DNA of 64,000 bases, from the NCBI RefSeq assembly GCF_011386835.1, contig NC_088809.1, forward strand, positions 20,551,567 through 20,615,566. The letters run 5' to 3'. Positions within the stretch are counted from its first letter, which is position 1. Every line of letters starts with the position of its first letter. The DNA comes from Chrysemys picta bellii. Its lineage: Eukaryota > Chordata > Testudines > Emydidae. This document shows, piece after piece, positions 1-11,024 of the stretch. A model generated the notes under the pieces. The model was not told the DNA's origin and did not search any database. It saw only the letters and a list, made by a program, of their open reading frames with translations. The translations under genes were made by a program, and so were the position numbers.

Positions 1-715
1 CCCCCCAGCCTGGATATCAGTAAGTGGGAATTGCAAGTCACAGTCCCTGCAAAACCACACCAGGATCTGGGTAGGAGCATCCATGCTCAGGCGCTCTGTC
101 TGGCTACAGGCGCAGGTGGAGGAGACAGAAGCAGTGCTGGCACAGGTGTTGCGGGTCTTCCTAACCGTTGTAGGCCTCCTTCTGTCAAACTCCCCTGTCT
201 GCAGAACCCTGTCCACTTCGTTCCCCTGGTCACTCTGCCTCTACCACTTTCTCCTCCATCTCAATGCTCAAGCTTTAGAGCCAGACCTGAGCCTGCTGTT
301 GGTAAAGTGCTCATGATCTCTATAAAACGTGACATAGGATGATTATAACGGTTGCTACTGAGGATCTCGCTTACAAATCTTAGTGGGGAGGCAAAGAATT
401 CTATTGAAAACCTGACGTGGTGTTTTCGGAGAGGTGAATAGCTCGTTAGAGGTTCTGGGTTCTCCCACGAACAAATGGGCCAGTGAAGCAGCCTAGCAAA
501 ATAAACAAACCCACCCTGCTATTGACCTTAGGAGGAGAATTGATGCTGAATCCTGCAGCTGACAGTGTATGTAAACAAGAATATTTCACTGTAGTGTTTT
601 CCACAGAAACTGAAATTGGGGGTGTGTTCAGAACTACAGGGGGAGGGGGGAGAACCGATGAGGTGTGAGGGCGAAGGTGGGCTGTATGGTACCATAGTAA
701 AAACTGAAATGTTTC
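1..715. other. No recognisable gene
   Basis: Mixed-composition DNA. The short open frames show no family features, and I see no repeat ends or RNA gene here. Confidence 0.5.
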
Positions 716-783
716 ATGACCATTTTATTAGATTTAACTCATGTTTTTAAATCACACAAATTACAGTTGGCTATACAAGCCTA

Positions 784-2640
784 CTATGAAGTGCTACGTC
801 TACACCTGTCTCGGTTTCTTGTTGTAATTTTGCACAACTCTGTTAATGAACTTCTCGAATGCAATGGTTTCTCGAGTGTCTGGTACTGCCAGTCCTTCAT
901 GACATGCTCATGATCATGCACAAAGCGACTTCTTTCAGAACACAAAATTCTATTAAATGAGGAAAAAGAACACTCAACTGTAGCTGTTGTGACTGGGAGA
1001 AGAAAGAGATGAATTCTTACTACTTTCATCCCAGGAGATAGAGCACCAAAATTGGGTCGAACTACTGGTGGTGGTGGTGGTGGTGGTGATTGATGAAGTT
1101 GAAATCAAATCCACATTCGTTCATCGTATGGTTTTCCATTCTGTTCAAATTCTCTATTCTGTCCTGATCACATGGCTTGCATTGGTGGTAGTACATCACT
1201 TCACTTAACTGTCAATGTTTTATAAGGCAGGCATCTGTAAAAGCTATGTAGAGGTTGATGGAATCCAAAAGTAGTTGTTGTAGAGATGTAAGAATCAAGT
1301 CTGTGTACTTTACTTTTTCAGCTGGCTTAACATACACTTCTTGTCTTCTTCATTTAAGGAGTCAATATAAGTGCCCTAATTAGTCAACTTCTGAACAGAA
1401 GCCTCTGCTTCTTCCGGTAAGTTTTCAATGGATATCTCGCTGATTGATCCAAGTGTAACTTCCAGTGCTGGACAGAGATCTACTACTGTTGTAGCACATG
1501 CCTGGATGGCATTGTATAATGACCAAGTTATTTCAACTGTAGACTTACAAGAGAGAATGGCGATTGTCTTCTCTGAACTTAGAAGCAAAAGTAGTCCACC
1601 AGCCTCACTACTTAGATCCGTCCCATCTCGGTAGATACTTTCCAAAGCCAATAATAATGGTTGCAATAATTTTAAGACAACAGCCAAGGATCGCTCATGA
1701 GAAAGCCAGTGGATTTTCCCAGGTTGGACTAATTTGAACTTCTGTCCCAATGTATCTTCTACATTTTTCCAAGACATTCAGTCCTTTTGGACTCTTGCTG
1801 AAAAAGAATATAATGAAGACCTTAAATTTCTAGCTTTTTTAAACGCCTTTTGAAGATTCTGCAGCTTGTACTAGTGCTAGTTGGAGTAGATGGCCTCTGC
1901 AGTGTGTATTGGAGAGATTAGAGTTACGCTTTGCTCTGAGCAAATCTCGTACTCTACTCTGTCTTCCAGAGAAGTTTGCAGCTCCATCAAATGCACAAGC
2001 AGCCATCTGTTTGGGGTCCAATTGACAAGCATTCATCTCTGACAACCCACATCTTAGAAGAGTTAAAGTTGATGTGTCTTCTATAACCTGAACAGCTAAA
2101 AATTCATCTCCTGACCTACCACTGAGATCAAGATAACACACGCAGTGACTTGAATGCACCGATACAAATGGGTGTCAAGTATTATCATCCGTGTATGCAC
2201 ATTTTCCGAATGTGGTGAGAGAGTTCTTCACTTTTTCAACTTCTGAGTCTTTCACTGTTGCACCGCATGCTTCTAACCAGTCAGTTGAGTTTCTTGCAGG
2301 AAGATAGTGAGCATTTGCCTGTCTTGGTTGGAACCAGTGTCCAACTTCAGGATTAACAAATGACAATGCACTTAACATTGGCCTCTAGTTTGTAGTGTGT
2401 GGTATCTCTTGCTTAAAGAGACAGTATGATTCGACAGCCATGTTTGTTCGCATAAACTGTGTTGTCTCCAGCATTCTTACCAGCCTCATTAAGTACTTAT
2501 AAACCAGTCACTGTCAAAACCAATTTTAGAAGGCTTTCTGCCTGTCGATGCAGTCCAGAGGATTGGTGTTTTGCAGCCTTTTCACATAGTTTGTCAGCAT
2601 TGGCTTTGCTGATCAGTCTGGAAAACCAAGATCCTCCACT
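784..2640 (-). pseudogene. Decayed hAT-superfamily transposase (ZMYM1-like)
   Basis: Read on the minus strand, fragments of one hAT transposase appear in the right order. At 2500-2640 a piece resembles the N-terminal zinc-finger region (KANADKLCEKAAKHQSSGLHRQ). At 2175-2378 and 1839-2159 there is a DUF4371-like segment with AFDGAANFSG and THCRGHLLQLALVQAA. At 1376-1777 the RNase-H-fold continuation carries IHWLSHERSL. At 784-1029 is the C-terminal dimerisation motif LPVTTATVECSFSSFNRI. Such transposases cut and paste DNA between terminal inverted repeats in the nucleus. Several frameshifts and stops separate the pieces and a TGG microsatellite lies between the last two, so the copy is dead. 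I could not locate its terminal repeats. A plus-strand CR1 piece abuts the 5' end at about 2640. The family assignment is firm; the subfamily is a guess. Confidence 0.75.
1066..1088. repeat. (TGG)n microsatellite
   Basis: About seven and a half TGG units lie inside the degenerate hAT copy, in a gap between two recognisable coding pieces. Confidence 0.9.
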
Positions 2641-3190
2641 TTTACTATATAAATCCATGGTATGCTCACAACTTGAATACTGCATGCAGTCCTGGTCACC
2701 CATCTCGGAAAAGATACAGAGAAGGGCAACTAAAATGATTAGGCGTATGGAACAGTTTAAAAAGACCAGGGGACTTTCCGGCTTGGAAAAGAGACTACTA
2801 AGGGGGGTTATAAAATCTTGACTGGCGTGTAGAAAGTGAAAAGCTCCCTCACATAACACAAGAACTAGGAGTCACCCAGTGACATTAATAGGCAGCAGGT
2901 TTAAAACAAGCACAAAGAAGTACTACTTCACACAACATACAGTCAACCTGTGGAACTTTTTGCCAGGGGATGTTGTGAAGGCCAAAACTAGAACAGGATT
3001 CAAAAAATAAATAGCCGTTGACAGATACATCCTCCATGAACTTACCTATTAGCCAGGATGGGCAGGGATGCAACACCCTGCTCTGAGCCCCTCTGTTTGC
3101 CCGAAGCTGGGAGTGGACAAGAGCGGATGGATCACTCAATAATTGCTCTGTTTTGTTAATTCCTTTTGAAGCACCTGGCATTTTGGCCTC
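2640..3190 (+). mobile_element. CR1 LINE 3' fragment, plus strand
   Basis: The first 180 bp encode the C-terminal end of a CR1-type ORF2 reverse-transcriptase polyprotein, with YKSMVCSQLEYCMQSWSP, then RRATKMIRRMEQF and GLEKRLLRGVI, followed by a stop. The rest resembles CR1 3' UTR and ends in the stretch before the usual terminal motif (ctggcattttggcctctgtc). It is 5' truncated, as is normal for CR1. It abuts the hAT pseudogene upstream and an inverted CR1 tail downstream. Confidence 0.7.
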
Positions 3191-3245
3191 TGTCAGAAGA
3201 CTGGCCATGTTGGGTCAGACCAATGGTCCATCTAGCCCAGGATCC
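3191..3245 (-). mobile_element. CR1/L3-type 3' tail, inverted
   Basis: The plus strand reads gggtcagaccaatggtccat, the reverse complement of the conserved 3' tail of CR1-like LINEs. It sits exactly where the preceding plus-strand CR1 should carry its own tail, but in the opposite orientation. It is either a local inversion or a second truncated insertion. Confidence 0.65.
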
Positions 3246-4091
3246 TTTCTTATAATTAATTTTTACATAAGAACATATAATTGTTTAGTACAGAAACTCC
3301 CAACACTTGGGCAACACAGCTCTGTCTGTATTTACATGAACTCACCTACTCTGCTTAAGTATCCAGCAGTCTGGTCCTGAAGACTTTCCTTCCACCCACC
3401 CCTGGCTCATCATTATCTGTCAGGGGAGAGATCATTCAGACCTTGCTTACAAATCATAATTTGAAATTATAAGGTTGGCTAACATTGCCAAAACGAATGC
3501 GCCAACATTGTCAGCAAAAACAGTTATGTGAGGAAGCTAGTCTTTGAAACATTAATACACTTTAAAAGCATAGACAGTGTATGATAAAATACTTGTACCT
3601 GAAAAGGTATAATAGGTTTGAAAAGTATGAACAATTTCAATTCAAATTTCCAACCAATGACTAAATTGGCAACACTGCATGTAACTAGTTGACAGCTGTG
3701 GGGTGTTGGGGAAATTTGGGGCAGGGGTGTGTGTGAAGGGAAGGCCCTGGTTTCGCTGAATTAAGTCTCCTGCTGCAGCACCTCAGTAGGTTACATCAGA
3801 CAGAGGAGCTGCAGTGACTAGGCATTGGGATGCGGGGGCCTTCAAGAACCCAGCCCTGGGAAGCCCATGTTGAGAGGTGCTATCTGTGAGAGGGGAAATA
3901 AAGCCCCTCTGCTCCCCCCCACCCTATTTTTTGCAATACTGGTGTCCCAGCCCACCGGGGTAACTGTTATCCCTCTGCCCCGCCTGTGCTGGGGTTTTGC
4001 CCTCTCTAACCCTCTGGCAGCATCTCTGGGCTTAACCCCCACTCCCCCACCTCCAATTTTGCCTTCAGCCCCTATCCTAATCTTGCCTCCA
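3246..4091. other. No recognisable gene
   Basis: A/T-rich up to about 3700, then C-rich. I saw no repeat boundary, RNA gene or coding similarity. Confidence 0.5.
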
Positions 4092-4140
4092 GCTAGGGTG
4101 ACCAGATCGCAAGAGTGAAATATCAGAACACATTGGGCGA
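4092..4140. repeat. Terminal fragment of a short DNA element (agggtgaccagat type)
   Basis: Begins agggtgaccagatcgcaag, resembling the terminus of an abundant turtle short inverted-repeat element whose other end carries a TCGGGACTGTCCC motif. A related internal motif lies near 8170. I cannot show that the two belong to one insertion. Confidence 0.4.
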
Positions 4141-4620
4141 GCGGGGGGAGACTATGACGACAGACACAGGTGCACAGCCCCGACCAGAGCCATGAGAGGG
4201 GGCCCTAGGAAGCTGCAAGAGGGGTTGTACGGCCCCTGCTGCAGCCCGCACCACAAGGCAAGGACTCATGGCCCCAGCCCCCAGTAGAAGCCACAGGGCC
4301 AGGGGCGCAGGATTCTGGTTGCAAAGTCAGGTCCAGTTGCAGGGCAGGGGAGTGAAGGGTCCTGGTTCTAGCTCTGGATCCAGCTGCAGTCACAGAGGGG
4401 AGGCCCCCAGTCCTGCCTTCAGCTCCAGCTTCAGCCACTGACAGCTGAAGCAAAACTACATCACAGAGGTCTGGAATCAGTGAGTCTAAATTATAGACTT
4501 AGTTGTAATACATATTTAAACATACAGATTTATTTGTACACTAAACAGGAGTAAAGGGCCGGGTTTTTATTCAGTCAATAAATCAACTTCCCGATTTGCA
4601 TATCTCTCAGATATGCCAGA
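4141..4620. other. GC-rich, then A/T-rich spacer
   Basis: No coding or RNA similarity recognised. The second half leads into the 3' end of the hAT pseudogene. Confidence 0.4.
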
Positions 4621-6561
4621 AGTCTAGTACTTTTTGGCTGACTTTGACATAGCCATACCTTGATTCTGGGCAATCACAAAGCTGTAGAAGTCCTTGCAAC
4701 TCATCCGGAAATTCATTTTGACAAGGGTTTCACTTTGCACCAAGTCTATGCTGCTTTGATTCCGGACATCAGTCCATGCACCTTTCATGATTGAAAATAC
4801 ACATTCTGAGTATGCATTGCTTACGGGTATACCGAGCACGTATGACACCAGCTTTGCCATGTTCAGGAATTCAGTGCTACTGTCCTTGTTTCTCAGCACT
4901 TGAGACCAGAGTTCCCCAACTGAATAGTTTCCAGGCTCCAACTTGGAGTTGATGTCTCTGATACAGTACTCATCATAGAGCTGATCAAGATCCACTGTTT
5001 TCTGAAGGTTTACGGCTGTCACGGCTTCAGACAGATCCTTGAATTCGAATTCCCTATTAACTTTGATGTTCAAGCACTGGGTATTGAACAAGTAGCCAGC
5101 CGTTGAAAAAAATCAAACCATTTCTCCAAATATAGGATTGACACATAGACTTCATGAAATTTTACTTTCTGGAGACATGCAGCAGTGACAGGCAGCATCT
5201 CAGTTAATGCACTTTCAACGTTGGAGCCAAAGAATGTCATTTTTCCGTTGCTGAAGTTTAATTCTCAGAGTATTCATTATGGTGTACCCTTCAAGTGCTG
5301 TCATACTGTCATTTTCCAAACAGCACAGTATCATTGAAGATTTTCAGGATGTTCTGGAGGAAAAACAGATGAACCACAACTTTGCTAGGCCCCTCACCTT
5401 GTTCACCGTTTTCCCTGTCCGAGAACAGCATCCATAGAAATTTTGGACACTTCTCACTGGCCAGAGAAACAAAGTAGCACTTAACAGCCTGCCACATATT
5501 TACAAGCCTGTTTCCAGCTGGGAAAAGACTCAACCCAGCGCGTCGGAACATGGCGCAGTAAAGTGGCATACTCCATATCCACAAAGTCAAACATATCCTT
5601 CAATGCTGCTACTCTCTTAGCAGAACTGCTGAAATGATTGAACATCTTAATCACCAGAATCTCAATGTCAACTTGTAGGGTATTGCTAGCACGTTTCACG
5701 GCGTTGTGCACAACATGGGTAGGGCAGTTTGCTGGCAAGATATTTTCATTTTGTTTTTTTAAATTCTGGTACACTGATTGTCGCTTTCTATAATTCACAT
5801 TTGCATTATCAGCACTGTAGGAAGACACTTTGTTTAGGTCTAGTTTGTGTGTCGCAAGTTTTTCAAGTAATGTGGTGTTTATTGCCTCTGCAGTCTCTTC
5901 GCTTTGCTCATAGAAGTCTAACAGTTTATCTTGGACCCCCTGTTCAGGTATCCAGTATCTCAGTGATAAGGGGAAAGTTTTCACATTGCCCTTGTTAGCT
6001 GCATCTGTGGCAACTGAGAAATAGGGACTGTCTGGCTTGCTGAGGTCTTTTAAAAATTCTGTTGAGAGCGGTGACAGCACATTTTTGATCAATGCTTCCG
6101 CTTTAGTCCGGCCACAGCTGACGTGCTTTGCAATGGTTGAATCTGGATACAAGGTAGGCGCCAGTTCAGTCACACAAGCGATAGGAGTGTTGACGGACTA
6201 CTGTGTGGTAAACTTGAGTTAGCTCAGTAGCGATAACCTTGTTATTGAAGGATTCATTTGGCTTGCTGAAAAAATGTGAGACCAGGGTATTGCTCTTGAG
6301 TCTGGGTGTTTTGTCCACGATTTTTTGATGATGCTTAACATCAGACTCACCGCCATGGCAAATGGTACATTCCTTCCTGCATGCTTTACAAAAGGGTTTT
6401 GAATCCCACTCATAGGATTTCCGAATCCAGGTGTACCTGGCTTCCCATTCTGTCCTATATCTGCACTGTCTTTTTTGTTTTTTGGTAGTTGGCTCCTCCC
6501 TTGCCGTTGCCATTTCAGGTGGGGTTTTCGGCTGAAGACGGCTAGCTAGACAGCTAGCCAC
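4621..6561 (-). pseudogene. Nearly complete hAT-superfamily transposase, frameshifted
   Basis: A second hAT transposase, of a different family from the one at 784-2640, reads almost end to end on the minus strand. At 6166-6561 is the N-terminus with a BED/TTF-like zinc-finger region (FCKACRKECTICHGG, followed by KHH). At 5481-6173 is the catalytic RNase-H-like region with [17 protein letters not shown] and [14 protein letters not shown]. At 5309-5510 the frame changes and continues through [13 protein letters not shown]. At 4624-5091 is the C-terminal dimerisation domain ([19 protein letters not shown]). Breaks are visible near 6170-6180, near 5510 and between about 5091 and 5309. All domains are collinear, so it was once an autonomous transposase gene of about 600 codons. 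A start at the MATAREE methionine is as plausible as the first ATG. I did not find terminal inverted repeats with confidence. Confidence 0.8.
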
Positions 6562-7149
6562 TGAAAAGAACTGCGCAGTCTCTGTGCTTCTTGCATGTTA
6601 TTACGTGCCCACTGTAGTTTGTCATACGGTATGCACTGTGGTTCAGAACTGTAAACTACCATAAATTTGCGTTACACCGGAAAACAACCTGAAAAAACAA
6701 AAATGCCAGTAGATAACCGATCCCTAACCCTCTCTACCCATAAAGTTTAATTGACATAGCTCACTGTATTTTGCCTGTCAGTTTTGATCAAGCCCATCTA
6801 AAGAGGGGATGCATGTTTAAAATATCACGGCATAAATAATCTGAATCAAATACAGGTTTGCATTAAAGCTTTGGTGTGTTATTTCTTGTGGCTAAAGTTA
6901 TTTTAAATCTTAAACATTGGTATGGAAAGGAGGATTTGCATTCAGAGTCAATGATTATTCTGACCAGCATATGGCATCCCAGTTCATGATGGCAAATTTT
7001 GGTCTCGCCTATGTGTGTGTGAGTGGATGGTTTTTACAAGACTTTATGACCTGTATCATTTGTACATTTTGGTACATACAATACAGTTCATTGTATTCTC
7101 ATCTGACCTAGTTTCAGCAAAATCTGGGCCAGACTGTGACCCTCTTACT
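6562..7149. other. No recognisable gene
   Basis: A/T-rich. It probably includes the 5' flank of the hAT element. No feature is supported. Confidence 0.4.
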
Positions 7150-8110
7150 CATTTTGGTGAGCAGGTACTCAGAGAATAGTCCTAATGACAGGCAGCCCAG
7201 TGCCCCACACCCACCTCCCAGACACTCACCATCACACCCTGCCTCCTCCCCCCGAGCCAGTCAGGAGAGGACGCCCCCTCCCCGCGCCGGTGCCGCTTCG
7301 GCTTCCCCTGTCTGGCCAGTGGTGACCCTGTCTGCCAGCTGCCAGTGAGGAGGAGCGGGAGGAGGGCCGGGGCAGCGGACCCGCCCGGCCAGATCATGTC
7401 AGAAGTGCAGGTGCTGCCCTATGGTGAGGACAAGCTGGGCCACTGCGGGGAGGTGGGGCAGATCTCCTTCACCTGCCTCCTGCAGGCACCAGCAACTTCT
7501 TCGCGGGGTGGGCAGAACAAGAGGCCCCCCCAAGCTGGTGCGGGCAGCAGATCGGCAGGAGCAAGAGAGGAAAGGGCCAGGCTCGCCCCGTTTCCTAAGC
7601 CTCCCAGCCCCTGGCTGGGGGGGTGGGGTGTGTGTCTCCCCCGAGCCCACCCCACTCCCTTCTCCGCAGCTGTTCGGAATCTGAGTCACTTCGCCCCGAA
7701 CCCTCCCTGGGAGTCCCCCCCCCTTTGGCCACCAGGTTTCACACCTGCTTGGCCAGGAGCCCCCCCCCAGAGGAACCTGCCAGGGGACCAGGTGAGTCCC
7801 CAGCGCTTACCTGGAGGCTCTAGGAAGCCTCCAGCAGGCAGGTCCCCTCCCTCTGGCTCCTAGGGGCGCGCTGCATTGTGTTGCTCGCGGGTCGGGTTGA
7901 GGTGGGCGGGGGGGGGGGGGGGCTCTGCCTGGCACCCTCTGCCGGTGTCTACAAGCCCTGCCCCGCTGAAGCATGCAGCAGAGACCTCCTCGCCGCCTCT
8001 GTGCGTGCCTGGGGCTGCACTCTGCAGGCTCCGGCGGGCTGGCACTGGGAGCTCAGCTGCGCTGCCCCAGGGCCCAGGAAGAAGAGGTGAGCGGCGTCGG
8101 CTTGCTGCGA
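7150..8110. other. GC-rich block around the CAMK2N-like remnant
   Basis: A GC-rich island of about 1 kb between A/T-rich flanks, with poly-G near 7908-7922. Several open frames overlap here, but apart from the CAMK2N-like segment they are typical chance frames of GC-rich DNA. The block could be the remains of a CpG-island first exon with its flanks. The stretch before 7680 (ctcccttctccgcag) looks like a splice acceptor, but I recognise no second exon after it. Confidence 0.45.
7396..7570 (+). pseudogene. CAMK2N-like (CaM kinase II inhibitor) exon-1 remnant
   Basis: From the ATG at 7396 the frame gives MSEVQVLPYGEDKLGHCGEV, then GQISFTCLLQ. This closely follows the N-terminus of vertebrate CAMK2N1/2, small proteins of about 78 residues that bind and inhibit CaM kinase II. 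Similarity then hops between frames: TSNFFAG in a second frame, GGQNKRPP back in the first, PPKL in a third, and QIGRSKR in the second. The order matches the family, so small indels have broken the gene. Similarity stops after SKR, where I believe exon 1 of CAMK2N genes ends. The conserved acidic C-terminal half is not present downstream and no GT donor follows directly. A processed copy would have continued into exon 2, so a decayed DNA-level duplicate is more likely. The family was recognised from memory, not by a search. Confidence 0.75.
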
Positions 8111-8235
8111 TCCCCCTGACATCGGGACAAAGTGCATCCCAACCGATGTAAGGTCGGGACGCAGGACAAGTCCCCCAAAATCGGGACTGTCCCGATAGGA
8201 TGACCAGACGTCCCAATATTATCTCCAGCTGCTTG
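8108..8235. repeat. Fragments of a short inverted-repeat DNA element
   Basis: Contains aaatcgggactgtcccgat, then aggatgaccagacgtcccaa. Both match parts of the common turtle element whose terminus is also seen at 4092. The two pieces are juxtaposed rather than in the order of an intact copy. Confidence 0.45.
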
Positions 8236-9857
8236 ACTCCCCCCCGCCCCGCCCCACCAATTTTCACCTCCTGCTCAGACCCTGCCCACCCCTCCTCTGG
8301 CCTCCTTTGCCCCTTTTTAACTCCTGTAAAAAGCAGTCTGCAGAATCTTATGACTAATAAGGGCAGGGTGAAGGGTAGTGGCTTCAGCAGATGTTACTGA
8401 GCATGCTCAAAAAACCACCACAAGTACGCCACAAGTAGCACATTCCTACAGGGAGCAGTTTCCTTCTGGCACCGGACCTCATTTACTATCACTCACCTGG
8501 GGAGGTGCACTGATCTCATCACAGGTGGGGCTGACACAGTGAAAGGGGCCAGCCACCCTGTGGTGGTACATTCCCCTCCTCACTGCTGGCCCACTCCTTT
8601 TCAAACATGGGCTGCTTTCTTGCCTGTTTTGCCTCGATTCTCCCTCTATTAGATACAGAACATTCTCTGCCTCTCTGGGCTTTGTACCGCTTGGAATAAA
8701 CATGTTGTCTGCCCCCGCTGGGTTTGCAATGTCTAGCCAGGACACTCAGTCTTTCACTCTTGTTCTCACCCTTCTTCTGGAGACCTTTGCAGAGCCTTCA
8801 TACTACTTGCAGTTCCTTCTCCCCATCCCACCCTTGGCTCCTGTCACCTCCTTGCAGCTTTTCCTCCTCTTTTTCCCACCGAGCTGGTTAAGGGGCCAGC
8901 TCATTAGACCCGATGAGGTGGTGGCTAATTAGGTGGGCTGGACTACATCCCCCTGTGACACTAGATTTTTCTAACTCTAATATTAACTAGTTTGAAATAC
9001 AAAGTATGAACTTAAAAATTTGAAGCTGTTGAATCTACCTACATACTTATCTGTATTGTATCCACTTGCTTCTCACGTTACACACCTGCAACTAGTGTAG
9101 AAGAATTGGTCTCGGCTCTATTATTCTCCATAAAATTACACGGGGCGAAATAGGAAACTCAAACATGCACAGTCAAATAACTGTACTTAGGCAAACCATC
9201 AAACAGCTGTACTTACAGAAATTGTGTTGGAAATACTCTGTAATGAGGCACTTAGGGCTTCCTTGCAAAATTTCTCTAAATCTGCATAAAACTTCAGCAG
9301 AAGCTTCGGTGACTGAATACAAAACAATCTACTCGTCTGTTCAGAAACCTCTAGCTTCAGTTGGTAAAATACTATTGGAAACTTTTCTCCAGATTTGTCG
9401 GACTCTAAGATGAGAGCTGCTGGATGAATGCTCAAAGTATGTGGAATGATCTGAGGTCACCCTCGTGCTGCATGCATTCTGGGCCACTGTCAACCTAACA
9501 ATTTTCTCTTGTGCTAACATTTTCTGTAACAAACTCCTTCCATCCCCCAAATTCCTAAAATCACTTAACTAGTATAATTACTTCATCCACAATTGGAATG
9601 CAGCCATCTCTGCAGAGAAATATGGTAACTGTTTGCAGAACAGCCTCTTATGCAATGAAGTAATCGTCAAAAGGACGTGGGCATTATTGGTAGACGCTCC
9701 ATGGGTTTTTGAACAAATCTGGGTCATGATTTCAGAGTCACAGCTCACACTACGTGAAGGTTCAAACTTTGACTGCAAAATTCTCTACCTGGCAAGCTAA
9801 TGATCCTTCAAACTTTGCTGCATAATAATGTTGCGAAGTGCGTTGAATACCCCTAGA
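8236..9857. other. No gene; possible old LTR-like segment
   Basis: On the minus strand from about 8965 the sequence starts TGTCACAGGGGGATG and runs into purine-rich DNA, which is reminiscent of an LTR. I could not find the matching CA end or a target duplication. From 8990 to 9857 I see nothing recognisable. Confidence 0.25.
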
Positions 9858-9926
9858 TAGAGCCCTACCAGTTTCACGGCCTTGAAAAACGTGTGGTGGA
9901 CCATGAAATAAACCCTTCCCTGTGAA
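9858..9926. mobile_element. Left half of a DNA element split by CR1
   Basis: Starts TAGAGCCCTACCAGTTTCAC. The inverted counterpart closes at 21206 (read inward: TAGGGCCCTACCAAATTCAC). The 8 bp outside the ends, cccctaga (9850-9857) and cctgtaga (21207-21214), agree at 6 of 8 positions, as expected for an old hAT-type 8-bp target duplication. A CR1 inserted after 9926 separates the halves by about 11 kb. Confidence 0.65.
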
Positions 9927-10003
9927 ATCCTAGAATATCGGGGTTGGAAGGGACCTCAGGAGGTCATCTAGTCCAACCCCCTGCTCAAAGCAGGACCAGT
10001 CCC

Positions 10004-10612
10004 CAACTAAATCATGCCAGCCAGGGCTTTGTCAAGCCTGACCTTAAAGACTTCTAAGGAAGGAGATTCCACCACCTCCCTAGGTAACCCATTTGAATGC
10101 TTCACCACCCTCCTAGTGAAAAAGTTTTTTCGTAACATCCAACCTAAACCTCCCCCACTGCAACTTGAGACCATTACTCCTTGTTCTGTCATCTGCAACC
10201 ACTGAGAACAGTCTAGATCCATGCTCTTTGGAACCCCCTTTCAGGTAGTTGAAAGCAGCTATCAAATTCCTCCTTTCTTCTCTTCTACAGACTAAATAAT
10301 CCCAGTTCCCTCAGCCTCTCCTCATAAGTCATGTGCTCTAGCCCCCTAATCATTTTTGTTGCCCTCCACTGGATTCTTTCCAATTTTTCCACATCCTTCT
10401 TGTAGTGTGGGGCCCAAAACTGGACACAGTACTCCAGGTGAGGCCTCACCAATGTCGAATAGAGGGGAACGATCACGTCCCTCAATCTGCTGGCAATGTC
10501 CCTACTTATACAGCCCAAAATGCTGTTAGCCTTCTTGGCAACAAGGGCATACTGTTGACTCATATCCAGCTTCTCGTCCACTGTAACCCCTAGGTCCTTT
10601 TCTGCAGAATTG
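10004..10612 (-). pseudogene. CR1 ORF2, C-terminal part (3' of the ERV)
   Basis: The C-terminal end of the CR1 ORF2 polyprotein downstream of the reverse transcriptase. It shows [20 protein letters not shown], then [20 protein letters not shown] and [20 protein letters not shown]. After a frame change it continues through [17 protein letters not shown] and ends at a stop near 10004. The upstream part of the same ORF resumes beyond the provirus at 17412. The reading frame runs through when the provirus and one copy of CTGT are removed, so the ERV entered ORF2 directly. Confidence 0.85.
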
Positions 10613-10882
10613 CTGTTGTGAAAGTGAAATGAATTATATTAAAGAAATAGAATGAATTAAAGAATGCTGTATGTACCTTTAAGTAGAAATGAGAAAAGCT
10701 GCAAGCCAGGGGGGCAGGAAAGCAGACATTAACTGCTTAACTTGCCACTTAAGGGCAATTGGTGAAGCATTAGTCTTAGATCGATAAGAGTTAACAAGGA
10801 AGCAGGATATGCATATTATGCTCCATGCATATTTTACAATTTTGCTCTCTGTCCCTTTGTTTAGTTCGCACCCTTTTATCTG

Positions 10883-10890
10883 TATAAATA
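10883..10890 (+). promoter_or_regulatory. LTR TATA box
   Basis: TATAAATA, about 120 bp before the LTR end and 63 bp before the polyadenylation signal. This fits a U3 promoter with transcription starting about 25-30 bp downstream. Confidence 0.7.
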
Positions 10891-10952
10891 AGACTGTTTG
10901 AATCTTGCATGGAGGCTCACATTATCTGAATGTATTAGCAGAGCGCTGTGCT

Positions 10953-10958
10953 AATAAA
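10953..10958 (+). promoter_or_regulatory. LTR polyadenylation signal
   Basis: AATAAA in the R/U5 part of the 5' LTR, 45 bp before its end. The copy that would act in the provirus is at 17357-17362. Confidence 0.7.
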
Positions 10959-11006
10959 ACAGAGTGGTCTGACAAACTATGAGTCCTGAGTCTAACTTTG
11001 ACAATT

Positions 11007-11024
11007 TGGAGGTTCCACCGAGAT
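11007..11024 (+). promoter_or_regulatory. Primer-binding site, tRNA-Gln type
   Basis: TGGAGGTTCCACCGAGAT starts three bases after the 5' LTR. Its reverse complement, ATCTCGGTGGAACCTCCA, is the 3' end I recall for vertebrate tRNA-Gln, matching over all 18 bases. Reverse transcription would have been primed from this tRNA. Most gammaretrovirus-like ERVs use tRNA-Pro or others, so this is a useful subgroup marker. Confidence 0.8.

Larger units (their letters stand above)
10617..11003 (+). repeat. 5' LTR
   Basis: 387 bp, from TGTGAAAG to TTTGACA, with a short imperfect inverted terminal repeat. It matches the 3' LTR apart from T/C in aagactgtttg versus aagaccgtttg, and a missing CT in gctctctgtccc. 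It carries a TATA box and a polyadenylation signal. Confidence 0.95.

Noticed and set aside
7345..7863. GC-rich plus-strand frame of 172 codons read as an intact gene
   Set aside because: Only its middle, from 7396, resembles CAMK2N, and that similarity hops between frames. The rest is typical chance frame in GC-rich DNA.
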